Part shown: positions 32,551 through 40,937 of the stretch, in pieces
Numbering within the stretch: position 1 is the stretch's first letter
Layout: every line of letters starts with the position of its first letter
From: CAIKLP01 sp039798705
Lineage (GTDB): Bacteria; Bacteroidota; Bacteroidia; Sphingobacteriales; Sphingobacteriaceae
DNA length: 53,769 nt
Assembly (NCBI GenBank): GCA_039798705.1
Contig: JBDKFN010000007.1
Location: 1-53,769, forward strand
Reading direction: 5' to 3'
Notes under the pieces: model-generated
Databases searched by the model: none
What the model was told of the DNA's origin: nothing
The model's input: the letters and a program-made list of their open reading frames with translations, nothing else
Translations under genes and position numbers: made by a program

Positions 32551-34982
32551 TAATTTAACCCGTGTTTATATTCCTTTACCCTTCTGAAAATAGAAAGTAT
32601 AAAACCAATCACCATTAAAATGGTACCACCCCATAAGAAGTTAATGTATGGGAAAACGATGGCTTTCATGATGATATAATCTCTTTGTTTTGGGGGTTTT
32701 TGCATAATTACTAAATCAATTTCTCCAGTACTTGGGTTGATTTTAGTAAACTTTGCTTTGATTCCTACTGCATCTGAAGATTGAGGTAAATCAAATTGGT
32801 AATTATTTTTTATGACAAAAATTGGAGTAATTAACGTTTCTCTATCTTCATTTACAATGCGCAGATCAGCTCCTACAGCAATATCGTTGCTTTCTAAAGT
32901 AATATCCTTAACAGTTACTTGTTTATTCAATCCATCTAAAATAATAATGCCTTTATCGTAACGAATGGTATCACCTATTTTGATGGTGTAATTTTTAGTA
33001 CTGGTATAACCTTCGTCTTCGTTGTGCCCGTCGTGCATTTGATGGGTTTCTTCTTTTTGAGGAACCGAACTCACATGTGTATAAATATCATGTGATAAAT
33101 AATGTTTGGTATCTGGAGATGCAATTAAACCCATCTTAGGATTTACCTGTGCATTTGGATACAATAAAAACGAATGAACAATTTTACCTGAAGCATCTAA
33201 TTCATCGTAGTGAACTTTATAATAGGTATTTGGAGCAGACAATGAATCGCCAATATAAGTTAAAACATAATTACCCATTTTAGTGGGCTCATCTTTCCAC
33301 AATAAAATATTCTCTTTGGTATTCTTTTCGTTAAAATCTTTACCGTAATTGTAACCCGATTGATTGATACTCAATACTTCACTTTTAGACGCAGCAATTA
33401 AAGCACCTAACAATAACAAAGCAAAACCCATGTGTGCAATGGCAGAACCAGCTAATTTAACTTTCCCTTTAAATACATCTAATAAGATTTCTCCGTTTGC
33501 AAAAACTGCAAAACATGCCGCAAACACAAGCATTGCGAATGGAATCATTTGGAAATATCCTGCAAAATAACAAATGATTGCAGCTGAAATAAGCGAAATA
33601 ATTAACGTAATAAAAAATACTTTTTTGAACTTTTGCGGATCGGTGTTTTTATATTTTAAAAACTGCGCAAAACCAGAAATAATTAAAATTAAAATTGCAA
33701 TTGGAATTTGCCATTTATTATAATGATCAATAACATCAACCGGAGGAGCAATATTACTTCCAAATAATTTATTGATAACAGGAATAGAAGTTGTAAGGAT
33801 AACCTGAAAGCAAGATATACTCAACATGATCGCACCAATGAATAACCAAAACTCTCTCGAATATGTTTCTTCATCTTTTGTTGTGCTCGGAAATTTCTTC
33901 CAATTTTTCACCAACAATACCGTGCCTAAAGTTAAGAACACTAAAATATAAATAACCAATTGTCCCGACATTCCTAAGTCTGTAAAGGCATGTACCGATG
34001 CGTTTCCAAGGATACCGCTTCTGGTTAAAAAAGAAGCATATAAAACCAATACATAACTAATGAACACTAAAAACAAAGCAGTGAAATAAGAGTGGCCTGT
34101 ATGTTTGTAAGCAAGCATTACATGCACTCCCGCTATTAAAGTTAACCATGGAATAAGCGATGCGTTTTCAACTGGATCCCATGCCCAAAAACCACCAAAG
34201 TTTAATGCCTCATAAGCCCAAAACGAACCCATGATAATTCCTGTACCTAAAATCATTACGGCAAACAAAGCCCATGGTAATGCAGGTTTCATCCATTCGT
34301 CGTATTTCTTTTGCCAAACTCCTGCAATTGCAAAAGCAAATGGAACTACCATAGATGCAAAGCCTAAGAATAAAGTAGGCGGATGAATTACCATCCAATA
34401 GTTTTGTAATAATGGATTTAATCCGTTACCATCCTTAATTAATGAAAGGTAATCGGCACGTTGAAATATAGGTGCTTGTAATGCATTACGCAATAAAATA
34501 AATGGAGAAGATCCAACTAAATGACCTAAAATTTCTACTCCTAACAACATCGACATGATGAATACTTGCGATAACATGACGATAGCAATAACGGAAGCTT
34601 CCCATTTTTTTGCAAAAAAACGAAGCACCAATGCTAAACACATTTGCCAAAAAGACCAAAGCAAAAAACTACCTTCTTGACCTTCCCAAAAACAAGAAAC
34701 AATATATTTAGTTGGCAATGTAGTACTCGAATGCGCCCATGCGTAATGGTATTCAAAATAATGATTACCAATAATTACAGCTAGACTTACAACAATACCA
34801 ATAATTGCTAAAGCATGCACATACAGAGAAGCACGGGCAATTTTTAACCAAGAATTTTCGTCTGTTTTTGCTGCAAAAAAGTATGCAATAGTGGTCAGTA
34901 AAGCGGTTGTAAAAGACAATACTACGGCGAAATTTCCTGCCATACCAGGCAATAAATGTTCGCCTAAAAATTTTATATCCAT
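32550..34982 (-). CDS. ccmF: Cytochrome c maturation protein CcmF (heme lyase)
   Basis: An 810-aa inner-membrane protein that attaches heme from holo-CcmE to apocytochrome c. The heme-handling WWD motif is FGGFWAWDPVENASLIPW (262-279), with NHYFEYHYAWAHSS near the N-terminus and the heme-ligand segment YWMVIHPPTLFLGFAS with His200. About 13-15 helices flank a large periplasmic domain (about 550-780). That domain holds a His/Asp-rich insert (HQMHDGHNEDEGY) that may bind metal. It is 26 bases after ccmE. CcmA-D genes are not in the window. Confidence 0.94.
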   Translation of the reverse strand: MDIKFLGEHLLPGMAGNFAVVLSFTTALLTTIAYFFAAKTDENSWLKIARASLYVHALAIIGIVVSLAVIIGNHYFEYHYAWAHSSTTLPTKYIVSCFWEGQEGSFLLWSFWQMCLALVLRFFAKKWEASVIAIVMLSQVFIMSMLLGVEILGHLVGSSPFILLRNALQAPIFQRADYLSLIKDGNGLNPLLQNYWMVIHPPTLFLGFASMVVPFAFAIAGVWQKKYDEWMKPALPWALFAVMILGTGIIMGSFWAYEALNFGGFWAWDPVENASLIPWLTLIAGVHVMLAYKHTGHSYFTALFLVFISYVLVLYASFLTRSGILGNASVHAFTDLGMSGQLVIYILVFLTLGTVLLVKNWKKFPSTTKDEETYSREFWLFIGAIMLSISCFQVILTTSIPVINKLFGSNIAPPVDVIDHYNKWQIPIAILILIISGFAQFLKYKNTDPQKFKKVFFITLIISLISAAIICYFAGYFQMIPFAMLVFAACFAVFANGEILLDVFKGKVKLAGSAIAHMGFALLLLGALIAASKSEVLSINQSGYNYGKDFNEKNTKENILLWKDEPTKMGNYVLTYIGDSLSAPNTYYKVHYDELDASGKIVHSFLLYPNAQVNPKMGLIASPDTKHYLSHDIYTHVSSVPQKEETHQMHDGHNEDEGYTSTKNYTIKIGDTIRYDKGIIILDGLNKQVTVKDITLESNDIAVGADLRIVNEDRETLITPIFVIKNNYQFDLPQSSDAVGIKAKFTKINPSTGEIDLVIMQKPPKQRDYIIMKAIVFPYINFLWGGTILMVIGFILSIFRRVKEYKHGLN

Positions 34983-35008
34983 TAATTTATTTGCTGTTGA
35001 ATGAAATA

Positions 35009-35410
35009 TTATGACTGCGCTTTGAACTCTTTGGTCTCCACTTTATCATTGGTGTATTTAGAAGGGCACTTCATTAAAATTTTTGAAGCGTGGAATTCTG
35101 CAGCTTGCATTCTTCCAATTAAAACTATTTGTTCAGACTTTTCGAAATCTTGAGGTTTGGTGCCTGCATAAACTACTTTACACTCTTCTCCTTTTTGATC
35201 TTTTACATAAAAAGAAAAATAGTTTGCATCCTTTACCGGGTTGTAAACCATTTCTTTCTCTTTTTGTAATTTTCCAACTACATGAATTTCTTTATTGGTT
35301 TCTTTTGACTCTGCAAAACTTGCATAAGAACTAGAATCTGAGAAAGTACTAACGATGGCAGCAATTGCAATGGCAATTACTAAAATGCCAATTAAATGGG
35401 TCTTTTTCAT
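35009..35410 (-). CDS. ccmE: Cytochrome c maturation heme chaperone CcmE, CxxxY type
   Basis: A 133-aa membrane-anchored OB-fold protein that carries heme covalently to CcmF. One N-terminal helix (LIGILVIAIAIAAIVST) precedes the domain, with VVYAGTKPQDFEKSEQIVLIGRM matching the family's VxYxGxxPDxFxEGxxVVxEG. The usual heme-binding His of HxxxY is Cys115 here (CPSKY, 115-119). Cys-type CcmE proteins are known from sulfate reducers and archaea and can bind heme through Cys. The start at 35410 (MKKTHLIG) is preferred over 35431 because the -7 box overlaps the longer form. Confidence 0.93.
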   Translation of the reverse strand: MKKTHLIGILVIAIAIAAIVSTFSDSSSYASFAESKETNKEIHVVGKLQKEKEMVYNPVKDANYFSFYVKDQKGEECKVVYAGTKPQDFEKSEQIVLIGRMQAAEFHASKILMKCPSKYTNDKVETKEFKAQS

Positions 35411-35428
35411 TTGCTTAATTAAAACAAT

Positions 35429-35436
35429 CAAAATTA
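35429..35436 (-). promoter_or_regulatory. Bacteroidota-type -7 box (TAATTTTG) upstream of ccmE
   Basis: The minus strand reads TAATTTTG, matching TAnnTTTG, 18 bases before the ccmE ATG at 35410. Short leader. It overlaps the alternative start at 35431 and so supports the shorter protein. Confidence 0.35.
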
Positions 35437-35462
35437 AGCATTAAATAGCATTTTAAGCAATA

Positions 35463-37211
35463 TTAATTGCTATTTCTTTCCCCTATTTGCTGACGCCACA
35501 TAGCATAATATAAGCCTTTTAAAGCCAACAAATCGTCGTGTTTTCCTTCTTCAATTACCAAACCTTTTTCGAGCACCACAATTTTATCTGCATGCATTAT
35601 GGTAGACAATCGATGGGCAATCATAATGGTGATATGGCGATCGCCGGTTGCAATCTTTTTAATGGTTTCGTTGATTTCTTCTTCGGTTAAAGAATCAAGC
35701 GCGGAGGTCGCTTCATCAAAGACCAATAAATTAGGCTTTCTAAGCAATGCCCTTGCAATAGATAAACGTTGTTTTTCACCGCCAGAAACTTTCACGCCAC
35801 CTTCACCAATTACTGTGTCTAAGCCTTTATCTGCTCGCACTAATAAATTCTGACAAGCTGCCTTTTCTAGCACTGCCATACATTCTGCATCGCTTGCGCC
35901 TGGATTCACAAAAGTCAAGTTTTCACGAATGCTGCCTGCAAACAATTGTGTGTCTTGGGTTACAAACCCTATTTTTTCTCGCAAAGCATCTAAATCTATT
36001 TCGTTTTCAGGCACATCATTATACCTAATTTGTCCGGTTTGCGGACGATATAGCCCAACTAATAATTTTACTAATGTAGTTTTACCAGAACCTGAAGGCC
36101 CAACAAAAGCCACTGTTTGACCTGCATTCACTTCAAAACTTATTTCTTGTAGAGCTTTAGTTTTAGCAGATTGATGTTGGAAAGAAACTTTATCAAATGT
36201 AAGTTTTGTAACAGCTGAAATGGTTTTAGGATTAGTTGGTTTAGGCTCTTTTGGCATTTCCATAATGGTTTTGAAATTTGCCAAGGATACCTCTGCCTCT
36301 CTAAAAGTATTGATTACATTGCCTAATTCTTGAAGTGGGCCAAAAATAAAGAATGAATAAAACATCAAAGAAAACATTTGCCCAACTGAAATTTCTTTTT
36401 GAAATATCAGGTATAACATGATAAACATGATGCAAGTTCTTAAGAAATTAACTGCAGTTCCTTGTATGAAACTTAAACTTCTGATGTACTTTACTTTTCT
36501 TAATTCTAAACCTAGAATTTTTTCTGTGGTATTGTTTAGCCTTTTGATTTCTTGTTTTACTAGACCCAAAGATTTTACCAATTCAATGTTACGCAATGAT
36601 TCGGTAGTAGAACCAGCAAGAGAAGTAGTTTCAGCCACAATCACTTTTTGAATTTTCTTAATTCTTTTGCTCAAAACAGAACTTAAAACACCTAGCAAAG
36701 GAACTACTGCTAAAAATACTGGCGCTATAATCCAATGTACTTTAATTGCGTATACTATTACAAATACAATTCCAATAAATGAAGTAAATAAGGTATTGAC
36801 AAAAGATGCAATTAATTTTTCAACGTCGGTTCTTACTTTTTGTAAAATCCCTAATGTTTCTCCACTTCGTTGGTCTTCAAATTGAGAATAAGATAAACCT
36901 AAAGAATGTTCTAAGCCATCAGAATACATTTGTGCACCTAATTTTTGGGTAATTACATTGACAAAATAATCCTGAAAGTTTTTTGCAATCCTAGAAACAA
37001 ATGCAACACCAATAGTTCCACACAATAAAAAGCCAACCCCTCTAATGTATTGCTCTTTTGTTAACTCATTGAATTTTGTTGCATAGTTATCGATTACATA
37101 ACGAAACAATAATGGATCTAATAGAGAAAAACCTTGGTTTATGGCAGCTAAAAACAATGCTAAAGCGCCTAATTTCCAATAGTTTTTTAAATATGGATAG
37201 AGAATTTTCAT
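35463..37211 (-). CDS. ABC transporter with fused membrane and ATPase domains (MsbA/ABCB type)
   Basis: A 582-aa half-transporter that should work as a homodimer or heterodimer. Residues 1-310 form six helices (ABC transmembrane type 1) and 335-582 the ATPase, with Walker A GPSGSGKTT (371-379), signature VSGGEKQRLSIARALL, Walker B NLLVFDEATSALD and H-loop MIAHRLSTI. It is most like lipid or multidrug exporters such as MsbA, but substrate cannot be read. It has its own -7 box and precedes ccmE on the same strand with a 52-base gap. Confidence 0.93.
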   Translation of the reverse strand: MKILYPYLKNYWKLGALALFLAAINQGFSLLDPLLFRYVIDNYATKFNELTKEQYIRGVGFLLCGTIGVAFVSRIAKNFQDYFVNVITQKLGAQMYSDGLEHSLGLSYSQFEDQRSGETLGILQKVRTDVEKLIASFVNTLFTSFIGIVFVIVYAIKVHWIIAPVFLAVVPLLGVLSSVLSKRIKKIQKVIVAETTSLAGSTTESLRNIELVKSLGLVKQEIKRLNNTTEKILGLELRKVKYIRSLSFIQGTAVNFLRTCIMFIMLYLIFQKEISVGQMFSLMFYSFFIFGPLQELGNVINTFREAEVSLANFKTIMEMPKEPKPTNPKTISAVTKLTFDKVSFQHQSAKTKALQEISFEVNAGQTVAFVGPSGSGKTTLVKLLVGLYRPQTGQIRYNDVPENEIDLDALREKIGFVTQDTQLFAGSIRENLTFVNPGASDAECMAVLEKAACQNLLVRADKGLDTVIGEGGVKVSGGEKQRLSIARALLRKPNLLVFDEATSALDSLTEEEINETIKKIATGDRHITIMIAHRLSTIMHADKIVVLEKGLVIEEGKHDDLLALKGLYYAMWRQQIGERNSN

Positions 37212-37241
37212 GAGCTAATTAAAAAAATGATGTTTAAACAC

Positions 37242-37249
37242 CAAAAATA
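37242..37249 (-). promoter_or_regulatory. Bacteroidota-type -7 box (TATTTTTG) upstream of the ABC exporter
   Basis: The minus strand reads TATTTTTG, exact to TAnnTTTG, 30 bases before the ATG at 37211, in the divergent region with the small secreted-protein gene. No clear -33 element. Confidence 0.4.
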
Positions 37250-37306
37250 CAGAAATCACTTCAGATTTAATGAATAAAGGCAATTAAATTAAATTTATTA
37301 TTTTAG

Positions 37307-37840
37307 ATGCTATCAAAATCAATGAGAAAAGCCATTATCATATTTCTATTAACCAGCATTAGCTATTTTAGTTTTGGCGAATTGATCATTTCTTACCTAC
37401 GCTACCAAAATGTAAAAGCAAAAGTAAGCTTTGCAATAAATCACCATATTGCGGTAAAGGGTATTCAAAAAATAAGAATTGCTAATAAAAATGCGCACCT
37501 AATTAAATGGAAAGAAAAACACGAATTTATATTTCAACAAAAATTATACGATGTTTTTTATTCTGAAAAATTAGCAAACGAGGTTCATTACTATTGTATC
37601 GAAGACAAAGCAGAAGGTAAAGCTTTAGCAGCCATAGAACAATCATTAACTCAAAATGAACCTGCAAATTCCAATCCAATTCAAAAAGTAAGTAAACTTT
37701 TAAACACTAAATACCTCATCACTAAAAAACAAACAATTGTTTTTTGCTTAAATTCTATTCATCAAATCCATAATTTACCAAGCCCAAAAGTTCGTAAGCA
37801 TATTATATCTATTGAGTTGCCGCCTCCACAATTGAATTAA
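37307..37840 (+). CDS. Small secreted/periplasmic hypothetical protein upstream of a TonB receptor
   Basis: I do not recognise the family. The protein is 177 aa, or 172 if translation begins at the in-frame Met at 37322. It has an N-terminal hydrophobic segment (AIIIFLLTSISYFSFGELII) that may be a signal peptide or anchor, then a Lys-rich soluble domain with scattered Cys and His (EVHYYCIEDKAEGKA, VFCLNSIHQIHNL) and a Pro-rich tail (ELPPPQLN). The gene is 49 bases ahead of the TonB-dependent receptor on the same strand, so the two are probably co-transcribed. It could be an accessory uptake protein; this is inference from position. Confidence 0.7.
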   Translation: MLSKSMRKAIIIFLLTSISYFSFGELIISYLRYQNVKAKVSFAINHHIAVKGIQKIRIANKNAHLIKWKEKHEFIFQQKLYDVFYSEKLANEVHYYCIEDKAEGKALAAIEQSLTQNEPANSNPIQKVSKLLNTKYLITKKQTIVFCLNSIHQIHNLPSPKVRKHIISIELPPPQLN

Positions 37841-37889
37841 ATAACAATATTTTTAATTTATATTTTTATTTAATTTAATTTTTTTAAGA

Positions 37890-40103
37890 ATGAAAAAATC
37901 GATTTTCTTTTTCACTTTGCTATTGAGTAATTGTATACTTAATGCACAGGTTTTAATAAAAGCAGAAATGCAAGAAGCGGTAATTTCCGTTAGAAAATTT
38001 CCAAGCGCAATCAATAAAGTAGCCAATCAAATAAGCATCATCTATGCAAAAGAAATTGCGCAAGCAAACCAGGCAAACACTGCAGATTTATTGCAACAAT
38101 CTGGTCAAGTATTGGTTCAAAAAAGTCAGCAAGGTGGCGGAAGCCCTATTATGAGAGGCTTTGAAGCCAACAAAATATTATTGGTTGTTGATGGCATAAG
38201 AATGAATAATGCCATTTACCGTGCAGGACATTTACAAAATAGCATCACCATAGATCAATTTAGTTTGGATAAATTAGAAATAGTGAATGGGCCAGGTTCT
38301 GTTTTATATGGTAGTGATGCTTTGGGTGGTGTGATTCACTTTTATACTAAAAACCCAACCTTATCTAACAACAAAAAAATATTGGTTAAAGGTAATGTTG
38401 CCAGTAGATATGCGACCAGCAACAATGAAATAACCAACCAGGTATCTTTAAGTGTAGCAAATAATAAATGGGGATCTTATACCTCTTATACACAATCTGA
38501 GTTTGGAGATTTACATCAGGGAGCCAATAGATCTGCAGCAATTGGCGATTTAGGTCTTAGAAAATATTACCAAGGACGCATCAATGGCAAAGACACTATG
38601 CTCTTAAACCAAAATCCAAATATCCAAAAAGGCAGCGCATACAACCAATCAGACTTGATTCAAAAAGTAGTGTTTAAACAAAATGAAAACATTAAACATG
38701 TCTTAAATTTTCAATTGTCTAATAGTAGCAATGTACCACGTTACGATCGATTAACAGAAATAAATGGATCTGGCATTTTGAAGAATGCAGAATGGTATTA
38801 TGGCCCACAAAACAGACTATTATTATCATATCAAGCACAATTAAAAAATGGTCCTTTTTATGATTTAGGAAATATTACCTTATCGCATCAAGAAATAGAA
38901 GAGAGCAGACACAATCGCAGTTGGAACAAATCTACTTTGAACCATCGCATTGAAAAAGTAATGGTAAATGCACTTAATTTAGACTTTGAAAAATATTACA
39001 AAGGAAGAATTATTCGTTATGGATTAGAAAGCAGTTTCAATAAAGTTAATTCAACTGCAAACGCAGAAAATATTAACACCGGTGTTCAAAACGCTTTAGA
39101 TACACGCTATCCAGACGGAGGGACAAAATCAAGTGCACATGCCCTTTATATTTCTGAAGAAAGGAAAATTGGAAAAATTGATATTTATGAAGGTATCAGG
39201 TATACCAATTCTCAACTAAAAAGTACATTTAATGATCAAACTTTTTTCCCATTTCCATTTAATAGCATCGACCAACACAACCAAAGTTTTGTTGCAGACG
39301 TAAGTGGCTGTTATGAAAATAGAAATAATTGGAAATTTAGTGCTGTTTTATCTAGTGGCTTTAGAACACCTAACTTAGACGACCTCGCTAAAGTGTTTGA
39401 ATCTACTAAGGGAGACACCGCTGGTAATAATTCAACCATTGGCACTTTAATTGTTCCAAACAAAGATTTGAGACCAGAATATGTTAACAATTTTGAACTT
39501 GGTTTGCGTAAAAAAACCAGTATTGTAGAAGGTAGCTTGAATTTATTTTATACCAGCATTGAAAATGTAATTGTAACTCAGAACAGCACTTTCAATGGCA
39601 GCAGTACTATTTTATATGGTGATACTTTGTGTGTAGTACAAAAAAACGTAAACGCTGGTAAAGCATATATATATGGTGTTTCAGCAAGTTTAAACCATGT
39701 ATTAACAAAAGACCTTAAATTTGCAGGAAACATTAATTATACAAAAGGCATGATCAACAGCAACTCCCCTGCTAGTCCGTTAGATCATATAGCGCCCATT
39801 TATGGTAAAGCCAGTTTAAATTACCAACACCAAAATTGGACAGCATCTTTTTACACCTTATTTAATGGAGCGAAAAAACTGAAAGATTATAACGTAGCTG
39901 GTGAAGACAACTTGATTTATGCAACTGCTAATGGCTTGCCTGCTTGGCATACCTTAAATTTAAGAGCAAATTATCAGGTCAATAAAAACATCGATTTGCA
40001 AATTGCATTAGAGAATATTACAGATAAAAATTACCGTGTATTTGGATCAGGAATATCCGCTTCAGGTAGAAATTTACTAATTGCTGTTAGAGGGAATTTT
40101 TAA
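37890..40103 (+). CDS. TonB-dependent outer-membrane receptor (heme/hemoglobin-receptor-like)
   Basis: The 737-aa protein has a signal peptide (MKKSIFFFTLLLSNCILNAQ), a plug domain (about 30-150) and a 22-strand barrel. The plug text PIMRGFEANKILLVVDGIRMNN and YRAGHLQNSITIDQFSLDKLEIVNGPGSVLYGSDALGGVI is close to the hemoglobin/heme/transferrin receptor group. There is no N-terminal carboxypeptidase-like domain, unlike SusC proteins. The C-terminus ends in Phe (LLIAVRGNF), as a barrel signal should. It would import heme, iron chelates or another ligand, powered by TonB. Ligand not proven. Confidence 0.92.
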   Translation: MKKSIFFFTLLLSNCILNAQVLIKAEMQEAVISVRKFPSAINKVANQISIIYAKEIAQANQANTADLLQQSGQVLVQKSQQGGGSPIMRGFEANKILLVVDGIRMNNAIYRAGHLQNSITIDQFSLDKLEIVNGPGSVLYGSDALGGVIHFYTKNPTLSNNKKILVKGNVASRYATSNNEITNQVSLSVANNKWGSYTSYTQSEFGDLHQGANRSAAIGDLGLRKYYQGRINGKDTMLLNQNPNIQKGSAYNQSDLIQKVVFKQNENIKHVLNFQLSNSSNVPRYDRLTEINGSGILKNAEWYYGPQNRLLLSYQAQLKNGPFYDLGNITLSHQEIEESRHNRSWNKSTLNHRIEKVMVNALNLDFEKYYKGRIIRYGLESSFNKVNSTANAENINTGVQNALDTRYPDGGTKSSAHALYISEERKIGKIDIYEGIRYTNSQLKSTFNDQTFFPFPFNSIDQHNQSFVADVSGCYENRNNWKFSAVLSSGFRTPNLDDLAKVFESTKGDTAGNNSTIGTLIVPNKDLRPEYVNNFELGLRKKTSIVEGSLNLFYTSIENVIVTQNSTFNGSSTILYGDTLCVVQKNVNAGKAYIYGVSASLNHVLTKDLKFAGNINYTKGMINSNSPASPLDHIAPIYGKASLNYQHQNWTASFYTLFNGAKKLKDYNVAGEDNLIYATANGLPAWHTLNLRANYQVNKNIDLQIALENITDKNYRVFGSGISASGRNLLIAVRGNF

Positions 40104-40122
40104 CTTAAATTTATCCATAAAA

Positions 40123-40148
40123 AAAAGGCGCTAATAATAGCGCCTTTT
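40123..40148. terminator. Bidirectional rho-independent terminator
   Basis: An 11-base perfect stem AAAAGGCGCTA / TAGCGCCTTTT around an ATAA loop. The stem has a GC-rich core with T-runs on both strands. It lies between the TonB receptor and DUF3050, which converge, and ends both the receptor transcript and the long glycan-degradation operon. Confidence 0.9.
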
Positions 40149-40150
40149 CT

Positions 40151-40936
40151 TTATGCAATTTTTTTAGCGTTACAAATTTCTTGATAGGCGGCATCCCAAA
40201 GGTTGATGCGCATTTGCAAGGAATCGCTGACTGTCTTAGTTAACTCCATCCATTTAGCTGAATCATCGCCACACAGTAGTTCTGTCATCTCCATTGCTAA
40301 ATGGCTATGGTGGTCTCCATCAATCTCAATGTGCCTTTCTAAGTAATATTTAAAAATGCTAGCCTTCGCTGCTTCTTCAACTGAGAACTGATTCACAATA
40401 CTTAAAAACATATCAGGAATGAGGTCTTCTCTGCCAAATGTAAAAACCGCTGCTTGCAAAAATGACTTGTTTGAATTAATTACACTAAAGGTTTGTTCTA
40501 CAAATTCACGAACAGCATCTGGAGCATTTGCATGTTCAAATGCCAACGTCAAACTTTTATAAACTTTTAAATTATCAATAAAACGATTGATTTGATTTGC
40601 ATCTGCACCTGCTTGTTTCATTGCATTTAGATACAATTCGAAATGACTAATTCGGTTGCCTAATTGATCTACGTCGGACTCTTCTCCTACTACAATTTCG
40701 TTGATTAGGTAACGTGTATTTGCATCTCCAACAGGAAGCCAAGGTGTTTCTACACAAGTTAAATTAATTTGCAATGATTTTAATAAAGACATGAAATCCC
40801 AAACTGCGAAAACATGGTATTTCATGAAAATTTGCAAATCTGCAAGTGTAGTTATTTCTTGATATATAGCATGTTGAATAATCTGTTCCCTTAGGGGTTC
40901 AATGTGTTTATTTAATTGGTCAAAATTTGCATTCAT
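40151..40936 (-). CDS. DUF3050 protein (heme-oxygenase-like fold)
   Basis: A 261-aa all-helical protein of the DUF3050 family, with the heme-oxygenase-like fold predicted for HDO-type diiron oxidases. Candidate metal ligands are His41 (MKYHVFAVWDF), Glu200, His202, Asp206 and His209/210 in YLERHIEIDGDHHSHLAMEM. No signal peptide, so it is cytosolic. It is the last gene of the glycan operon, one base after the transglutaminase-like lipoprotein, and the terminator follows. Reaction unknown; a diiron oxidase acting on an amino acid or fatty chain is only a family-level inference. Confidence 0.85.
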   Translation of the reverse strand: MNANFDQLNKHIEPLREQIIQHAIYQEITTLADLQIFMKYHVFAVWDFMSLLKSLQINLTCVETPWLPVGDANTRYLINEIVVGEESDVDQLGNRISHFELYLNAMKQAGADANQINRFIDNLKVYKSLTLAFEHANAPDAVREFVEQTFSVINSNKSFLQAAVFTFGREDLIPDMFLSIVNQFSVEEAAKASIFKYYLERHIEIDGDHHSHLAMEMTELLCGDDSAKWMELTKTVSDSLQMRINLWDAAYQEICNAKKIA

Positions 40937-40937
40937 A

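Noticed and set aside
37841..37889. Almost pure A/T leader before the TonB receptor as a possible special regulatory element
   Set aside because: I find no stable hairpin or motif beyond AT-rich composition; it may just be a short spacer.
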